5,476 nucleotides of DNA. Source: Gammaproteobacteria bacterium (lineage in GTDB: Bacteria; Pseudomonadota; Gammaproteobacteria; UBA9214). The notes beneath the pieces were generated by a model, which made no database searches, was not told the origin of the DNA, and was given only the letters and a program-made list of their open reading frames with translations. Shown one piece after another: positions 1 through 5,476 of this stretch. Made by a program: the position numbers and the translations under genes. Within the stretch, counting starts at the first letter, position 1. The number at the start of each line of letters is the position of its first letter. The DNA is taken from assembly GCA_029859555.1 (NCBI GenBank), contig JAOUCV010000164.1, positions 1 to 5,476 of the forward strand, read 5' to 3'.

Positions 1-1
1 C

Positions 2-100
2 GCGGAGGAGGCGATAGAAGAAGGCCGGCAGTGTGTGCAGAGAATCGCTCACGAAATCGAGTACGTACTTGGAATAAAGAGGTCAGAGCCCTTTAATTAA
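2..100 (+). CDS. C-terminal end of an unidentified protein (5' part outside window)
   Basis: An open frame enters from the left edge and ends at TAA 98-100, giving 32 residues: AEEAIEEGRQ, then CVQRIAHEIE, then YVLGIKRSEPFN. The stretch is charged and amphipathic, as expected of a C-terminal helix, and a hairpin begins two bases after the stop, which fits a gene end. The pattern 'EAI..GR..V' with a terminal helix is reminiscent of patatin-like phospholipase C-termini, but 32 residues are too few to name a family. It would be convergent with the phosphatase gene at 281-1060. The codons ATA, AGA and AGG appear here, so codon use is not strongly typical of the neighbours. The opposite strand is also open from about position 83 to 1, but it has no good start with a ribosome binding site, so I prefer the plus-strand reading with moderate to low confidence. 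Confidence 0.4.
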   Translation, partial: AEEAIEEGRQCVQRIAHEIEYVLGIKRSEPFN

Positions 101-102
101 GG

Positions 103-139
103 CCAGCATGTAATGTATCTTCCAGGCATTCCATGCTGG
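103..139. terminator. Long imperfect hairpin after the left-edge gene (terminator-like, no T tract)
   Basis: CCAGCATGTAATG (103-115) pairs with CATTCCATGCTGG (127-139) at 12 of 13 positions, with one T/C mismatch (111/131) and an 11-base loop (116-126). It begins two bases after the TAA at 98-100. It is not followed by a run of T on either strand, so it is not a textbook Rho-independent terminator. It could instead be a 3'-end stabilising hairpin or part of a bidirectional termination zone between convergent genes. Confidence 0.4.
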
Positions 140-207
140 ATTATACTTGTCCGCAGACCGAAGCCAGCTCCCCAGGGTACTTCCAGGAAAATAGTCAACG
201 CATCGCG

Positions 208-233
208 CTGCCGGAAAATACTTTGCCGGGCAG
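208..233. other. Small G+C-rich hairpin downstream of the phosphatase gene
   Basis: CTGCCGG (208-214) pairs with CCGGGCAG (226-233), leaving one bulged G (230) and an 11-base loop. It lies about 50 bases past the phosphatase stop codon, on the side where that transcript should end. No T run follows on the minus strand, so terminator function is only a possibility. Apart from this and the hairpin at 103-139, I see nothing recognisable in 101-280. Confidence 0.25.
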
Positions 234-280
234 GCGTGATCATGTCCGCATTATTGCCAGCAACTGAAAACCACAAACAT

Positions 281-1060
281 TTATTTCATTTCCAGTAACA
301 GCAAGGTAAGGTCGTCCACGAACACCTCCGAGGTGTTCAGCTGTACCAGCGCGTCCATCAGCCTGACCAGGGTGCTTTTAGGATCTCCAGACTCCAGCGA
401 ATCAAGCATCTCCAGCAGTCCCTGCGTACCGAGCCGCTTACCGGTCGGCAGGCATATGTCCGTCGCGCCATCTGTATAGAGCAGTAGCCGGTCACCTGGG
501 TTTAACCGGTATTCATATTGATAGAATACGGCATCCGCAACAATCCCTGCAGGGATGCCATGCTCGCCGACGGCAGATAACTCCGACCAGCTGCCGTTTT
601 CACACAGCAACATGTTCGGATGCCCGGCATAGGCATAGCGCCACATGCAATCAGCCGTATCGAAGGTGGCCGCAACCGCTGTTGCGAACTGACCGGCCAG
701 TTCCATGTCGACTAGCAGCTTGTTCAGCGCCGTTAGAAGTGCGCGGTTATCATGGTCGTCCAGCAGGCTCTTCAGGGGAGTTTCAATACACTCTGAAAGT
801 GCCGCGATGGCTGGCCCGTGGCCCGAGATGTCAAGCAACAGGCAGGTAAGCAGGTCGCAATCACTGCTCAGGGAAAGACAGTGAATATCACCGCTGACAC
901 CGCCGGGGTCGGCAGGGATACTCAGCAACTGTCCGGAAATGGCGTGCGTGGAAAAGCCGCTCCATGCAAGGTTATTTCCGGTGTGCACACCCTGAAGCCG
1001 GAAGGAATCATGCTGATCGGCAAACCACTGGTTCCAGTGGTTCAGCAGAGAACCGTTCAT
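281..1060 (-). CDS. Standalone SpoIIE/PP2C-type serine phosphatase
   Basis: A 259-residue cytoplasmic protein made almost entirely of a PPM/SpoIIE catalytic domain. The family removes phosphate from serine or threonine of partner proteins, typically STAS anti-anti-sigma factors (RsbU, SpoIIE, RsbP), using two metal ions. Visible motifs in order: GVSGD 54-58 (metal-binding D58), LLDISGHG 75-82 (D77, GHG), FATAVAATFD 125-134, YAYAGHPN 142-149, GIPAGI 168-173, LLLYTDGATD 192-201 (D197) and VDDLTLL 248-254 (D249, D250). All expected acidic ligands are present, so it should be active. The first 45 or so residues form no recognisable PAS, GAF, HAMP or receiver domain, so any input must come from a partner. 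The gene follows the channel gene by 52 bases on the same strand and is probably co-transcribed. The ATG at 1060 has a weak AGG (1069-1071) eight bases upstream, and I found no better in-frame start above it. The family assignment is firm; the substrate is unknown. Confidence 0.93.
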   Translation of the reverse strand: MNGSLLNHWNQWFADQHDSFRLQGVHTGNNLAWSGFSTHAISGQLLSIPADPGGVSGDIHCLSLSSDCDLLTCLLLDISGHGPAIAALSECIETPLKSLLDDHDNRALLTALNKLLVDMELAGQFATAVAATFDTADCMWRYAYAGHPNMLLCENGSWSELSAVGEHGIPAGIVADAVFYQYEYRLNPGDRLLLYTDGATDICLPTGKRLGTQGLLEMLDSLESGDPKSTLVRLMDALVQLNTSEVFVDDLTLLLLEMK

Positions 1061-1112
1061 GTATTTGGCCTGTTGATTGTCGAACCTCCGGTTGCCCGCA
1101 TATCTGCCGGTG

Positions 1113-2798
1113 TCAGCCGGTAGACCGGGGCTGGTTCAGTGTTAGCTGCGTGAACGGAATCTCCCAGTCATTTTCACAGCAGGCCTGCACACACCAGCGT
1201 TGTATGGAACGCCTTAACCGATTGTAGAGGTCTGCCAGCGCACCGTCGAAATCAGCGATAACAACAATATCCAGCGAGGAGGTATTGGCCTGTTCAAACT
1301 CAACCCGCAAGTTGATCAACTGACCGGCGTAGCCCTCCTTTTCTGCAGACTTTTCGATGTGTGCTTTCAGCGTATCCGGAATGGTCGTTACGCTCTGCTG
1401 TTGAAGGTTGTAGGTAATCCCGATGGTCTCCTTGATACGGAAATTGGTAGACAGGTTGAGCGGTGACTGGGCAAGGAAATCTGCGGTTTGATAGGTTCGA
1501 TGCGCCCCACCGCGCTGAATCAACTGCACCAGTTCCTGGGATATACCCGTGACCTTGCCGCGCGTACCATCGCCCAGCAAGACCCAGTCTTCCCGCCTGC
1601 AGGGGAACCATGGATCACCTTGCCTTACCGGACGTGACTTCAGGTCGACCAGGTCATCGATGCGCACCCGCTGGCTGATCTCGGCCGCTGGATTTTCCAG
1701 CTGGCTGAAAACATTGATCCGCATTACCCGCCACGGCAAACCGTCGAGAAAAATCCGCTCTCCCTCACGTACGGTGCCAATATTGAGAAACAGCTGTATC
1801 TGCTGCCAGTAGCGCGGCAATGCCTGCCTCAATGTCAAACCAATACCCAGCAACAACAGAATGCCGAGACTGAAAAGCACCCAGTCTTCCATTACATAAA
1901 AAACCACCATTGGCCCGGTGATGACCAGAATAGTGGTTATAATCCGGTGCATCAGATCAAGCAGACGCAGACGGAAACTACGGTATTCCTTGCGGTAGCC
2001 CGGGATAAACTTCTCCATCGCCCGGTAGCTCAGCCGTGACAGCAGCAGGATGACCAGCACCACCAGTACGGCCTGGGCAAGATACAGACCGCGCTTCTGA
2101 AAGAAGGACTTCAGATAACTTTGCGAGGCATCAGCCAGTGATGCCTCTGAAGCCTCCAGCTTTTCCAGCTTTAGCTCTGCAGTCTGCAATTCGCTTTGTA
2201 TAAAGGTCAACTGCTTCTGCCAGTCATCCAGCACCCTCTGCAGGTATTCTTCCAGGGATGGATCTTCGTTTTCGTCCAGCAACCCGGTGATATTGCTAAC
2301 CGCTTGTTCGGCAATTGGCAGCTTTTCCTGATAGTAGGCGATTTTATCCCTTAGTTCGGTTTTCAGGCGGACATGCCTGGTCATGTCCTTCATCTCTTTC
2401 AACGCCGGCCTGATCAGGGAGAACAGTTCTTCCTGGAAGTTGAATTTAGGTTCCTCAACGATCCTCAGGCTACCGATATCCGCCCCCGCCGCGATTTCTT
2501 TCAAACTCCGGTTGGTACTCTCCAGGTCGATATCCAGTTTATCCAGCCGCTCCTGAATATCGCGCTTCTCCGACGCACTCCCGGCAGATTCCAGCTCGGC
2601 ACCCAGACGTTTGATATCGCCTCTCAGTTCGGACTGTAAATTGATAAGTGAATTCAACGTCCTGATCGTGCCCTGTTGCGCATCTCCCTTGGGCACTTGC
2701 TCGATAGCGTCCTGCGCAGACGCAAGCAGCGGCAATGCCATCAGGCCGAGAATAATTAAAAGAACAAAGGGACATCTGTATGGCAGGTGTTGTTTCAT
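1113..2798 (-). CDS. MscS-family mechanosensitive ion channel with periplasmic coiled-coil domain
   Basis: Inner-membrane channel of the MscS superfamily, expected to open under membrane tension and release solutes on osmotic downshift; 561 residues from the ATG at 2798. Residues 1-28 are a signal peptide (hydrophobic core, then ASA before QD, likely cleavage after A28). Residues 40-225 are mostly charged helices suited to coiled coil and presumably periplasmic. Hydrophobic helices lie near 238-256, 285-303 and 308-325. REGERIFLDGLPWRV (345-359) begins a beta-domain, a second beta-like unit starts near WVLLGDGTRGKVTGIS (405-420), and an alpha/beta C-terminal domain ends with IPFTQLTLNQ (547-556). 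The protein is about twice the length of E. coli MscS. An in-frame ATG at 2858 would add a polar leader before the signal peptide; I prefer 2798, with AGG (2808-2810) nine bases upstream. The pore helix lacks the Gly/Ala-rich pattern of E. coli MscS, so conductance and gating may differ. It is the first gene of the likely operon with the phosphatase. Confidence 0.9.
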   Translation of the reverse strand: MKQHLPYRCPFVLLIILGLMALPLLASAQDAIEQVPKGDAQQGTIRTLNSLINLQSELRGDIKRLGAELESAGSASEKRDIQERLDKLDIDLESTNRSLKEIAAGADIGSLRIVEEPKFNFQEELFSLIRPALKEMKDMTRHVRLKTELRDKIAYYQEKLPIAEQAVSNITGLLDENEDPSLEEYLQRVLDDWQKQLTFIQSELQTAELKLEKLEASEASLADASQSYLKSFFQKRGLYLAQAVLVVLVILLLSRLSYRAMEKFIPGYRKEYRSFRLRLLDLMHRIITTILVITGPMVVFYVMEDWVLFSLGILLLLGIGLTLRQALPRYWQQIQLFLNIGTVREGERIFLDGLPWRVMRINVFSQLENPAAEISQRVRIDDLVDLKSRPVRQGDPWFPCRREDWVLLGDGTRGKVTGISQELVQLIQRGGAHRTYQTADFLAQSPLNLSTNFRIKETIGITYNLQQQSVTTIPDTLKAHIEKSAEKEGYAGQLINLRVEFEQANTSSLDIVVIADFDGALADLYNRLRRSIQRWCVQACCENDWEIPFTQLTLNQPRSTG

Positions 2799-2890
2799 TT
2801 CATATGACCTGACTGAACTACGGATCAGTGTAAACCCGACTCCGGCTGACATGCGCATTAAAAATCGTTAATCACCTGTCGGGCAGCCAG

Positions 2891-2919
2891 AGTAAATATC
2901 AATTCGGTTGGTAGTTCAA
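2891..2919 (-). promoter_or_regulatory. Candidate sigma-70-like promoter for the channel-phosphatase operon
   Basis: On the minus strand TTGAAC (2919-2914) and TTTACT (2896-2891) are separated by exactly 17 bases, each matching four of six consensus bases. Transcription would start near 2884 and leave a leader of roughly 85 bases before the ATG at 2798. Position and direction suit the operon, but matches of this quality occur by chance. Confidence 0.3.
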
Positions 2920-2951
2920 GGGGTCACCCATTAGCCATCTCCGGTCGTCTG

Positions 2952-3299
2952 GTGCCAGTCGTTGATCCTGTGGATGAGGAGAGCGCAGACGAACAGATGA
3001 ATTTCGGTTTCGTCACCGGTGATGATTCAGTCTCCGATGCCTGCTTCTATGTCACTGCTTACCCGGTACCGGACAACTGGGCGGACCTGGCGCTGCCGGA
3101 AGGCGCTTACTGGCATACTGGAGGCTGGACTGGTGCGATATTGCCCTGTGCAGCGGCGGTGGCGTCGGGTCAGCCGCTTGAATTGTTACTCGAATATCTG
3201 CGCAGCCTGCAGGCCCATGGTGCGAGGCTGATGTGCTCGTGGTTACAACAGCAAGATTACACCCAACCAGTACCAGGCAGCACATGGCGGGATTATTGA
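2952..3299 (+). pseudogene. 5'-truncated DUF5996-like remnant (C-terminal third only)
   Basis: The 115-codon frame resembles only the C-terminal part of DUF5996 proteins, which are usually around 300 residues and have no known function. Recognisable pieces are DEESADEQMNFGFVTGDD (8-25; the family has an acidic/Ser segment followed by GFWPGD), ACFYVTAYPVPD (30-41), then LPEGAYWHTGG (48-58), AILPCAAAVASG (62-73) and a final helix LLEYLRSLQAHGARL (79-93). The large N-terminal portion is absent: the frame is open only back to a TAA at 2859-2861, and resemblance seems to fade around 2910. The available starts are GTG 2952, with no Shine-Dalgarno, or ATG 2997, whose AGGAG (2977-2981) lies 15 bases away, too far to be convincing. 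I infer a decayed or deletion-truncated gene, although expression of a short domain cannot be excluded. The family call is from remembered sequence patterns, not a search. Confidence 0.6.
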
Positions 3300-3346
3300 T
3301 GGAAAACATCACCTGCCATGATTAGAGTTCAAGAGTTGAGTGCAAG

Positions 3347-3365
3347 GGTTCAGAGTACTTGAACC
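3347..3365. promoter_or_regulatory. 19-base inverted repeat upstream of glgP (possible operator)
   Basis: GGTTCA (3347-3352) and TGAACC (3360-3365) form a perfect 6-base inverted repeat around a 7-base spacer, about 90 bases before the glgP start. A further GTTCAAG (3327-3333) is the reverse complement of CTTGAAC (3358-3364), so the stretch 3327-3365 is rich in related half-sites. The size suits a dimeric repressor or activator site, but it matches no operator I recognise. No convincing -35/-10 pair stands out between it and the gene. Confidence 0.3.
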
Positions 3366-3439
3366 ATTACGTACATTCGCAGCAGGCATGCTAATCTGCC
3401 GCTACCAAGTAGTGATGACACGATCTTTGGATGGTTTCC

Positions 3440-3445
3440 AGGAGG
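3440..3445 (+). promoter_or_regulatory. Ribosome binding site of glgP
   Basis: A full AGGAGG lies nine bases before the ATG at 3455. It decides the start in favour of 3455 over the in-frame ATG at 3431, which lies upstream of the AGGAGG and has no such site of its own. Confidence 0.85.
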
Positions 3446-3454
3446 CAAGGCGCA

Positions 3455-5476
3455 ATGAATTCACCTGATCCGTCCCGCCCGGTCAATGACCCCGAGCACA
3501 CGCGCACCGGCATGTCGGCAGAGGCGCTGAAGCGTGCCTTCCTGGACAATCTGTTCTACCTTCAGGGACGGCCCTGGGATGTGGCAACGGACCATGACCA
3601 TTACATGGCGGCGGCTTATACCGTGCGTGACCGGCTGCTGGACCGCTGGATCCGCACCGCCCAGACCTACAAGCATGCCGGCGCCCGCACCGTCTGCTAC
3701 CTGTCCGCGGAATACCTGCTCGGCCCCCACCTGGCAAACAATGTCCTGAACCTCGGCATCCTCGAGGAAGTCAGGCAGGCAGCGCAGGAACTGGGCGTGG
3801 GCTTCGACAAGATCCTCGATCAGGAGGAGGAACCCGGTCTGGGTAACGGCGGGCTGGGGCGCCTGGCGGCGTGCTACCTCGATTCGCTGGCAACCCTGCA
3901 GATACCCGCCATTGGCTATGGCATCCGTTACGAGTTCGGTATCTTCGACCAGGAGATACACGATGGCTGGCAAAAGGAGATCACCGATCTTTGGTTGCGC
4001 AACGGCAATCCCTGGGAACTGGCCCGGACGAAGCTGCGTTTTCCGGTCACATTCGGCGGGCACACCGAGCACCACAGCGATGAGCAGGGGAGGCTGACGG
4101 TCAAGTGGTCCCCGGAACTGGTGGTCAACGGCGTTGCCCATGACACACCGATTGCCGGATACGGCGTCGAGAACACCAACCTGCTGCGCCTGTGGCGCGC
4201 GGAGGCGGCCAAGACGTTTGATTTCGATGCCTTCAATGTCGGCGACTATTACCGCGCCGTCGATGCCAACATCGTGGCTGAGAACATCACCAAGGTGCTG
4301 TATCCCAATGACGAGCCCGAGGTCGGCAAGGAACTGCGCCTCAGGCAGCAGTATTTCTTCGCCTCCTGCTCCCTGCAGGATATGTTGCGCCTCTACCTGC
4401 AGCACAGCGACAGGCTGGACGGCTTTCATGAAAAATTTGTCGTCCAGCTGAACGATACTCACCCTGCGATCGCCGTCGCGGAACTGATGCGGTTGCTGGT
4501 AGACCAACACGGCCTCGCCTGGGAACGCGCCTGGGATGTCACACGCCGGACCTTCGCCTTCACCAACCATACCCTGTTGCCGGAGGCCCTGGAGACCTGG
4601 CCGGTGGATCTCATCGGCCGGCTGCTGCCGAGGCACATGGAGATCATCCACGAGATCAACCACCGTTTTCTCAACGAGGTCAGGGTGCGTTTCCCCGGCG
4701 ATCGTGGCCGGGTCGCACGTCTATCGCTGATTGATGACAGCGGCTCGCAGCAGGTGGTGCGCATGGCCCACCTGGCCACTGTGGGCAGCTTTGCCGTCAA
4801 CGGTGTGGCCGCCCTGCATACCCGTCTGCTTAAGGCCACCGTCATGAAGGACTTCAGCGAACTGTGGCCGGAGAAGTTCCATAACGTCACCAACGGCGTG
4901 ACGCCCCGGCGTTTCTTGCGCATGATCAACCCGGGGCTCGACATGCTGATCAGCAGGAACCTCGGCGACGGCTGGATCACCCGCCTGGAGGAACTGCGCC
5001 GGCTTGAGTCGTACGCCGATGATGCCGGTTTCCGGGAGGACTGGCAGGCCGTCAAGCGCCTCGGCAGGCGGCGCCTGGCAAAACAGCTGGCGAAGCTTAC
5101 CGGCGAGACGCTGGATCCGGACACACTGTTTGACATACACGTCAAGCGCATTCATGAATACAAGCGCCAGCACCTCAACCTGCTGCACATCGTGACCCTC
5201 TACAACCGCATCCGGCAGGACCCCGGTATCGATCTCATACCGAGGACCTTCATTTTCGGCGGCAAAGCGGCACCCGGTTATTTCATGGCCAAGCTGATGA
5301 TCAAGCTGATCAATTCGGTGGCGGCGGTGGTTAACCGGGATCCGCTGGTACGGGACCGGCTGAAAGTGGTGTTCTTTCCCAACCTGAACGTCAAGAACGC
5401 CCAGTACATCTATCCCGCGGCGGACCTGTCGGAACAGATCTCGACGGCCGGCAAGGAGGCTTCAGGTACCGGCAAC
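3455..5476 (+). CDS. glgP: Glycogen/alpha-glucan phosphorylase, 3' end outside window
   Basis: Cytosolic PLP-dependent GT35 enzyme that splits terminal alpha-1,4 bonds of glycogen or maltodextrin with phosphate to give glucose 1-phosphate. The window holds 674 codons of a family usually about 800-850 long. Landmarks in order: YLSAEYLLGPHLANN near 85-100, GLGNGGLGRLAACYLDS 128-144, GYGIRYEFGIFDQEI just after, NDTHPA 333-338 (H336 matches the rabbit active-site His377), NGVTPRR 480-486, VKRIHEYKRQ 563-572 (K564, R565 and K570 match rabbit K568, R569 and K574), GGKAAPGY, and AADLSEQISTAGKEASGTGN at the very end (655-674). The last motif is the start of the PLP signature; the Schiff-base lysine should be two residues past the window edge. 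The short N-terminus, bacterial-type EEEPGLGNGG, and PNLNVKN rather than the MalP version favour GlgP over MalP. No frameshift is seen. No other glycogen gene is visible here, so pathway context is unknown. Confidence 0.97.
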   Translation, partial: MNSPDPSRPVNDPEHTRTGMSAEALKRAFLDNLFYLQGRPWDVATDHDHYMAAAYTVRDRLLDRWIRTAQTYKHAGARTVCYLSAEYLLGPHLANNVLNLGILEEVRQAAQELGVGFDKILDQEEEPGLGNGGLGRLAACYLDSLATLQIPAIGYGIRYEFGIFDQEIHDGWQKEITDLWLRNGNPWELARTKLRFPVTFGGHTEHHSDEQGRLTVKWSPELVVNGVAHDTPIAGYGVENTNLLRLWRAEAAKTFDFDAFNVGDYYRAVDANIVAENITKVLYPNDEPEVGKELRLRQQYFFASCSLQDMLRLYLQHSDRLDGFHEKFVVQLNDTHPAIAVAELMRLLVDQHGLAWERAWDVTRRTFAFTNHTLLPEALETWPVDLIGRLLPRHMEIIHEINHRFLNEVRVRFPGDRGRVARLSLIDDSGSQQVVRMAHLATVGSFAVNGVAALHTRLLKATVMKDFSELWPEKFHNVTNGVTPRRFLRMINPGLDMLISRNLGDGWITRLEELRRLESYADDAGFREDWQAVKRLGRRRLAKQLAKLTGETLDPDTLFDIHVKRIHEYKRQHLNLLHIVTLYNRIRQDPGIDLIPRTFIFGGKAAPGYFMAKLMIKLINSVAAVVNRDPLVRDRLKVVFFPNLNVKNAQYIYPAADLSEQISTAGKEASGTGN

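Noticed and set aside
1..83. A minus-strand open frame leaving the left edge, with hydrophobic content (LDFVSDSLHTLPAFFYRLLR)
   Set aside because: It is plausible in composition, but it has a stop immediately upstream (TGA) and only a GTG at 52 without a Shine-Dalgarno as a start. The plus-strand frame with its stop and following hairpin is a better explanation, though the choice is not certain.
113..298. A 61-codon plus-strand frame in the gap left of the phosphatase
   Set aside because: It starts inside the hairpin, has no ribosome binding site, runs into the 3' end of the phosphatase gene and shows no family resemblance.
818..1227. Overlapping plus-strand frames of 101 and 87 codons opposite the phosphatase and channel ends
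   Set aside because: They are antisense to well-supported genes, have no domain resemblance, and overlap each other in different frames.
2799..2858. N-terminal extension of the channel gene to the ATG at 2858
   Set aside because: The extra 20 residues are polar and would bury the signal peptide. The ATG at 2798 begins a normal signal sequence and has an AGG at suitable spacing.
2373..2871. Short frames on both strands within the 5' part of the channel gene
   Set aside because: They are out of frame with, or antisense to, the signal peptide and coiled-coil region of the channel, and lack ribosome binding sites or recognisable motifs.
3461..4663. A 400-codon minus-strand open frame opposite glgP
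   Set aside because: It lies wholly antisense to a clearly conserved glgP reading frame and is rich in Gln, Val and Gly without domain motifs. High G+C with strong codon bias often leaves such frames open by chance.
4459..5151. A 230-codon minus-strand open frame rich in Ser and Arg, opposite glgP
   Set aside because: It is antisense to conserved GlgP motifs and of low complexity. It overlaps another antisense frame and has no recognisable domain.

Overview
The window looks like chromosomal DNA from a Gram-negative bacterium, most likely a gammaproteobacterium. The evidence is a Sec-exported MscS-type channel of a proteobacterial subfamily, a bacterial GlgP whose motifs match proteobacterial glycogen phosphorylases, and Shine-Dalgarno-type starts. 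I see no phage, insertion sequence, CRISPR array, tRNA or rRNA.

Layout. At the left edge (2-100, +) a short open frame runs in from outside and ends at a TAA. It is probably the C-terminus of an unidentified protein. A 180-base gap follows (101-280) with two hairpin-forming inverted repeats. Two minus-strand genes then form a likely operon. Transcribed right to left, the first is a MscS-family mechanosensitive channel with a signal peptide and a coiled-coil periplasmic domain (1113-2798). The second, 52 bases downstream, is a standalone SpoIIE/PP2C-type serine phosphatase (281-1060). To the right of the channel, on the plus strand, lies a 115-codon frame resembling only the C-terminal third of DUF5996 proteins (2952-3299). 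It has no convincing start and is probably a 5'-truncated remnant. A 155-base gap with a 19-base inverted repeat leads into glycogen phosphorylase glgP (3455 to the window edge, +). glgP is cut by the window two residues before its pyridoxal-phosphate lysine.

How the parts relate. The channel and phosphatase are the only pair with a clear operon structure. They suggest a membrane-tension or osmotic response coupled to dephosphorylation of a partner protein, possibly a STAS-domain anti-anti-sigma factor, but no such partner is in the window. glgP is a separate transcription unit for storage-polysaccharide breakdown. It is visibly richer in G+C than the channel gene: a hand count gives 40 of 60 bases at 4501-4560 against 31 of 60 at 2641-2700.

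Most of the window is ordinary housekeeping and signalling sequence. I found no strong case for a wholly new system. The best leads are the channel-phosphatase pairing, the apparent tandem beta-domains in the channel, and the DUF5996 remnant.
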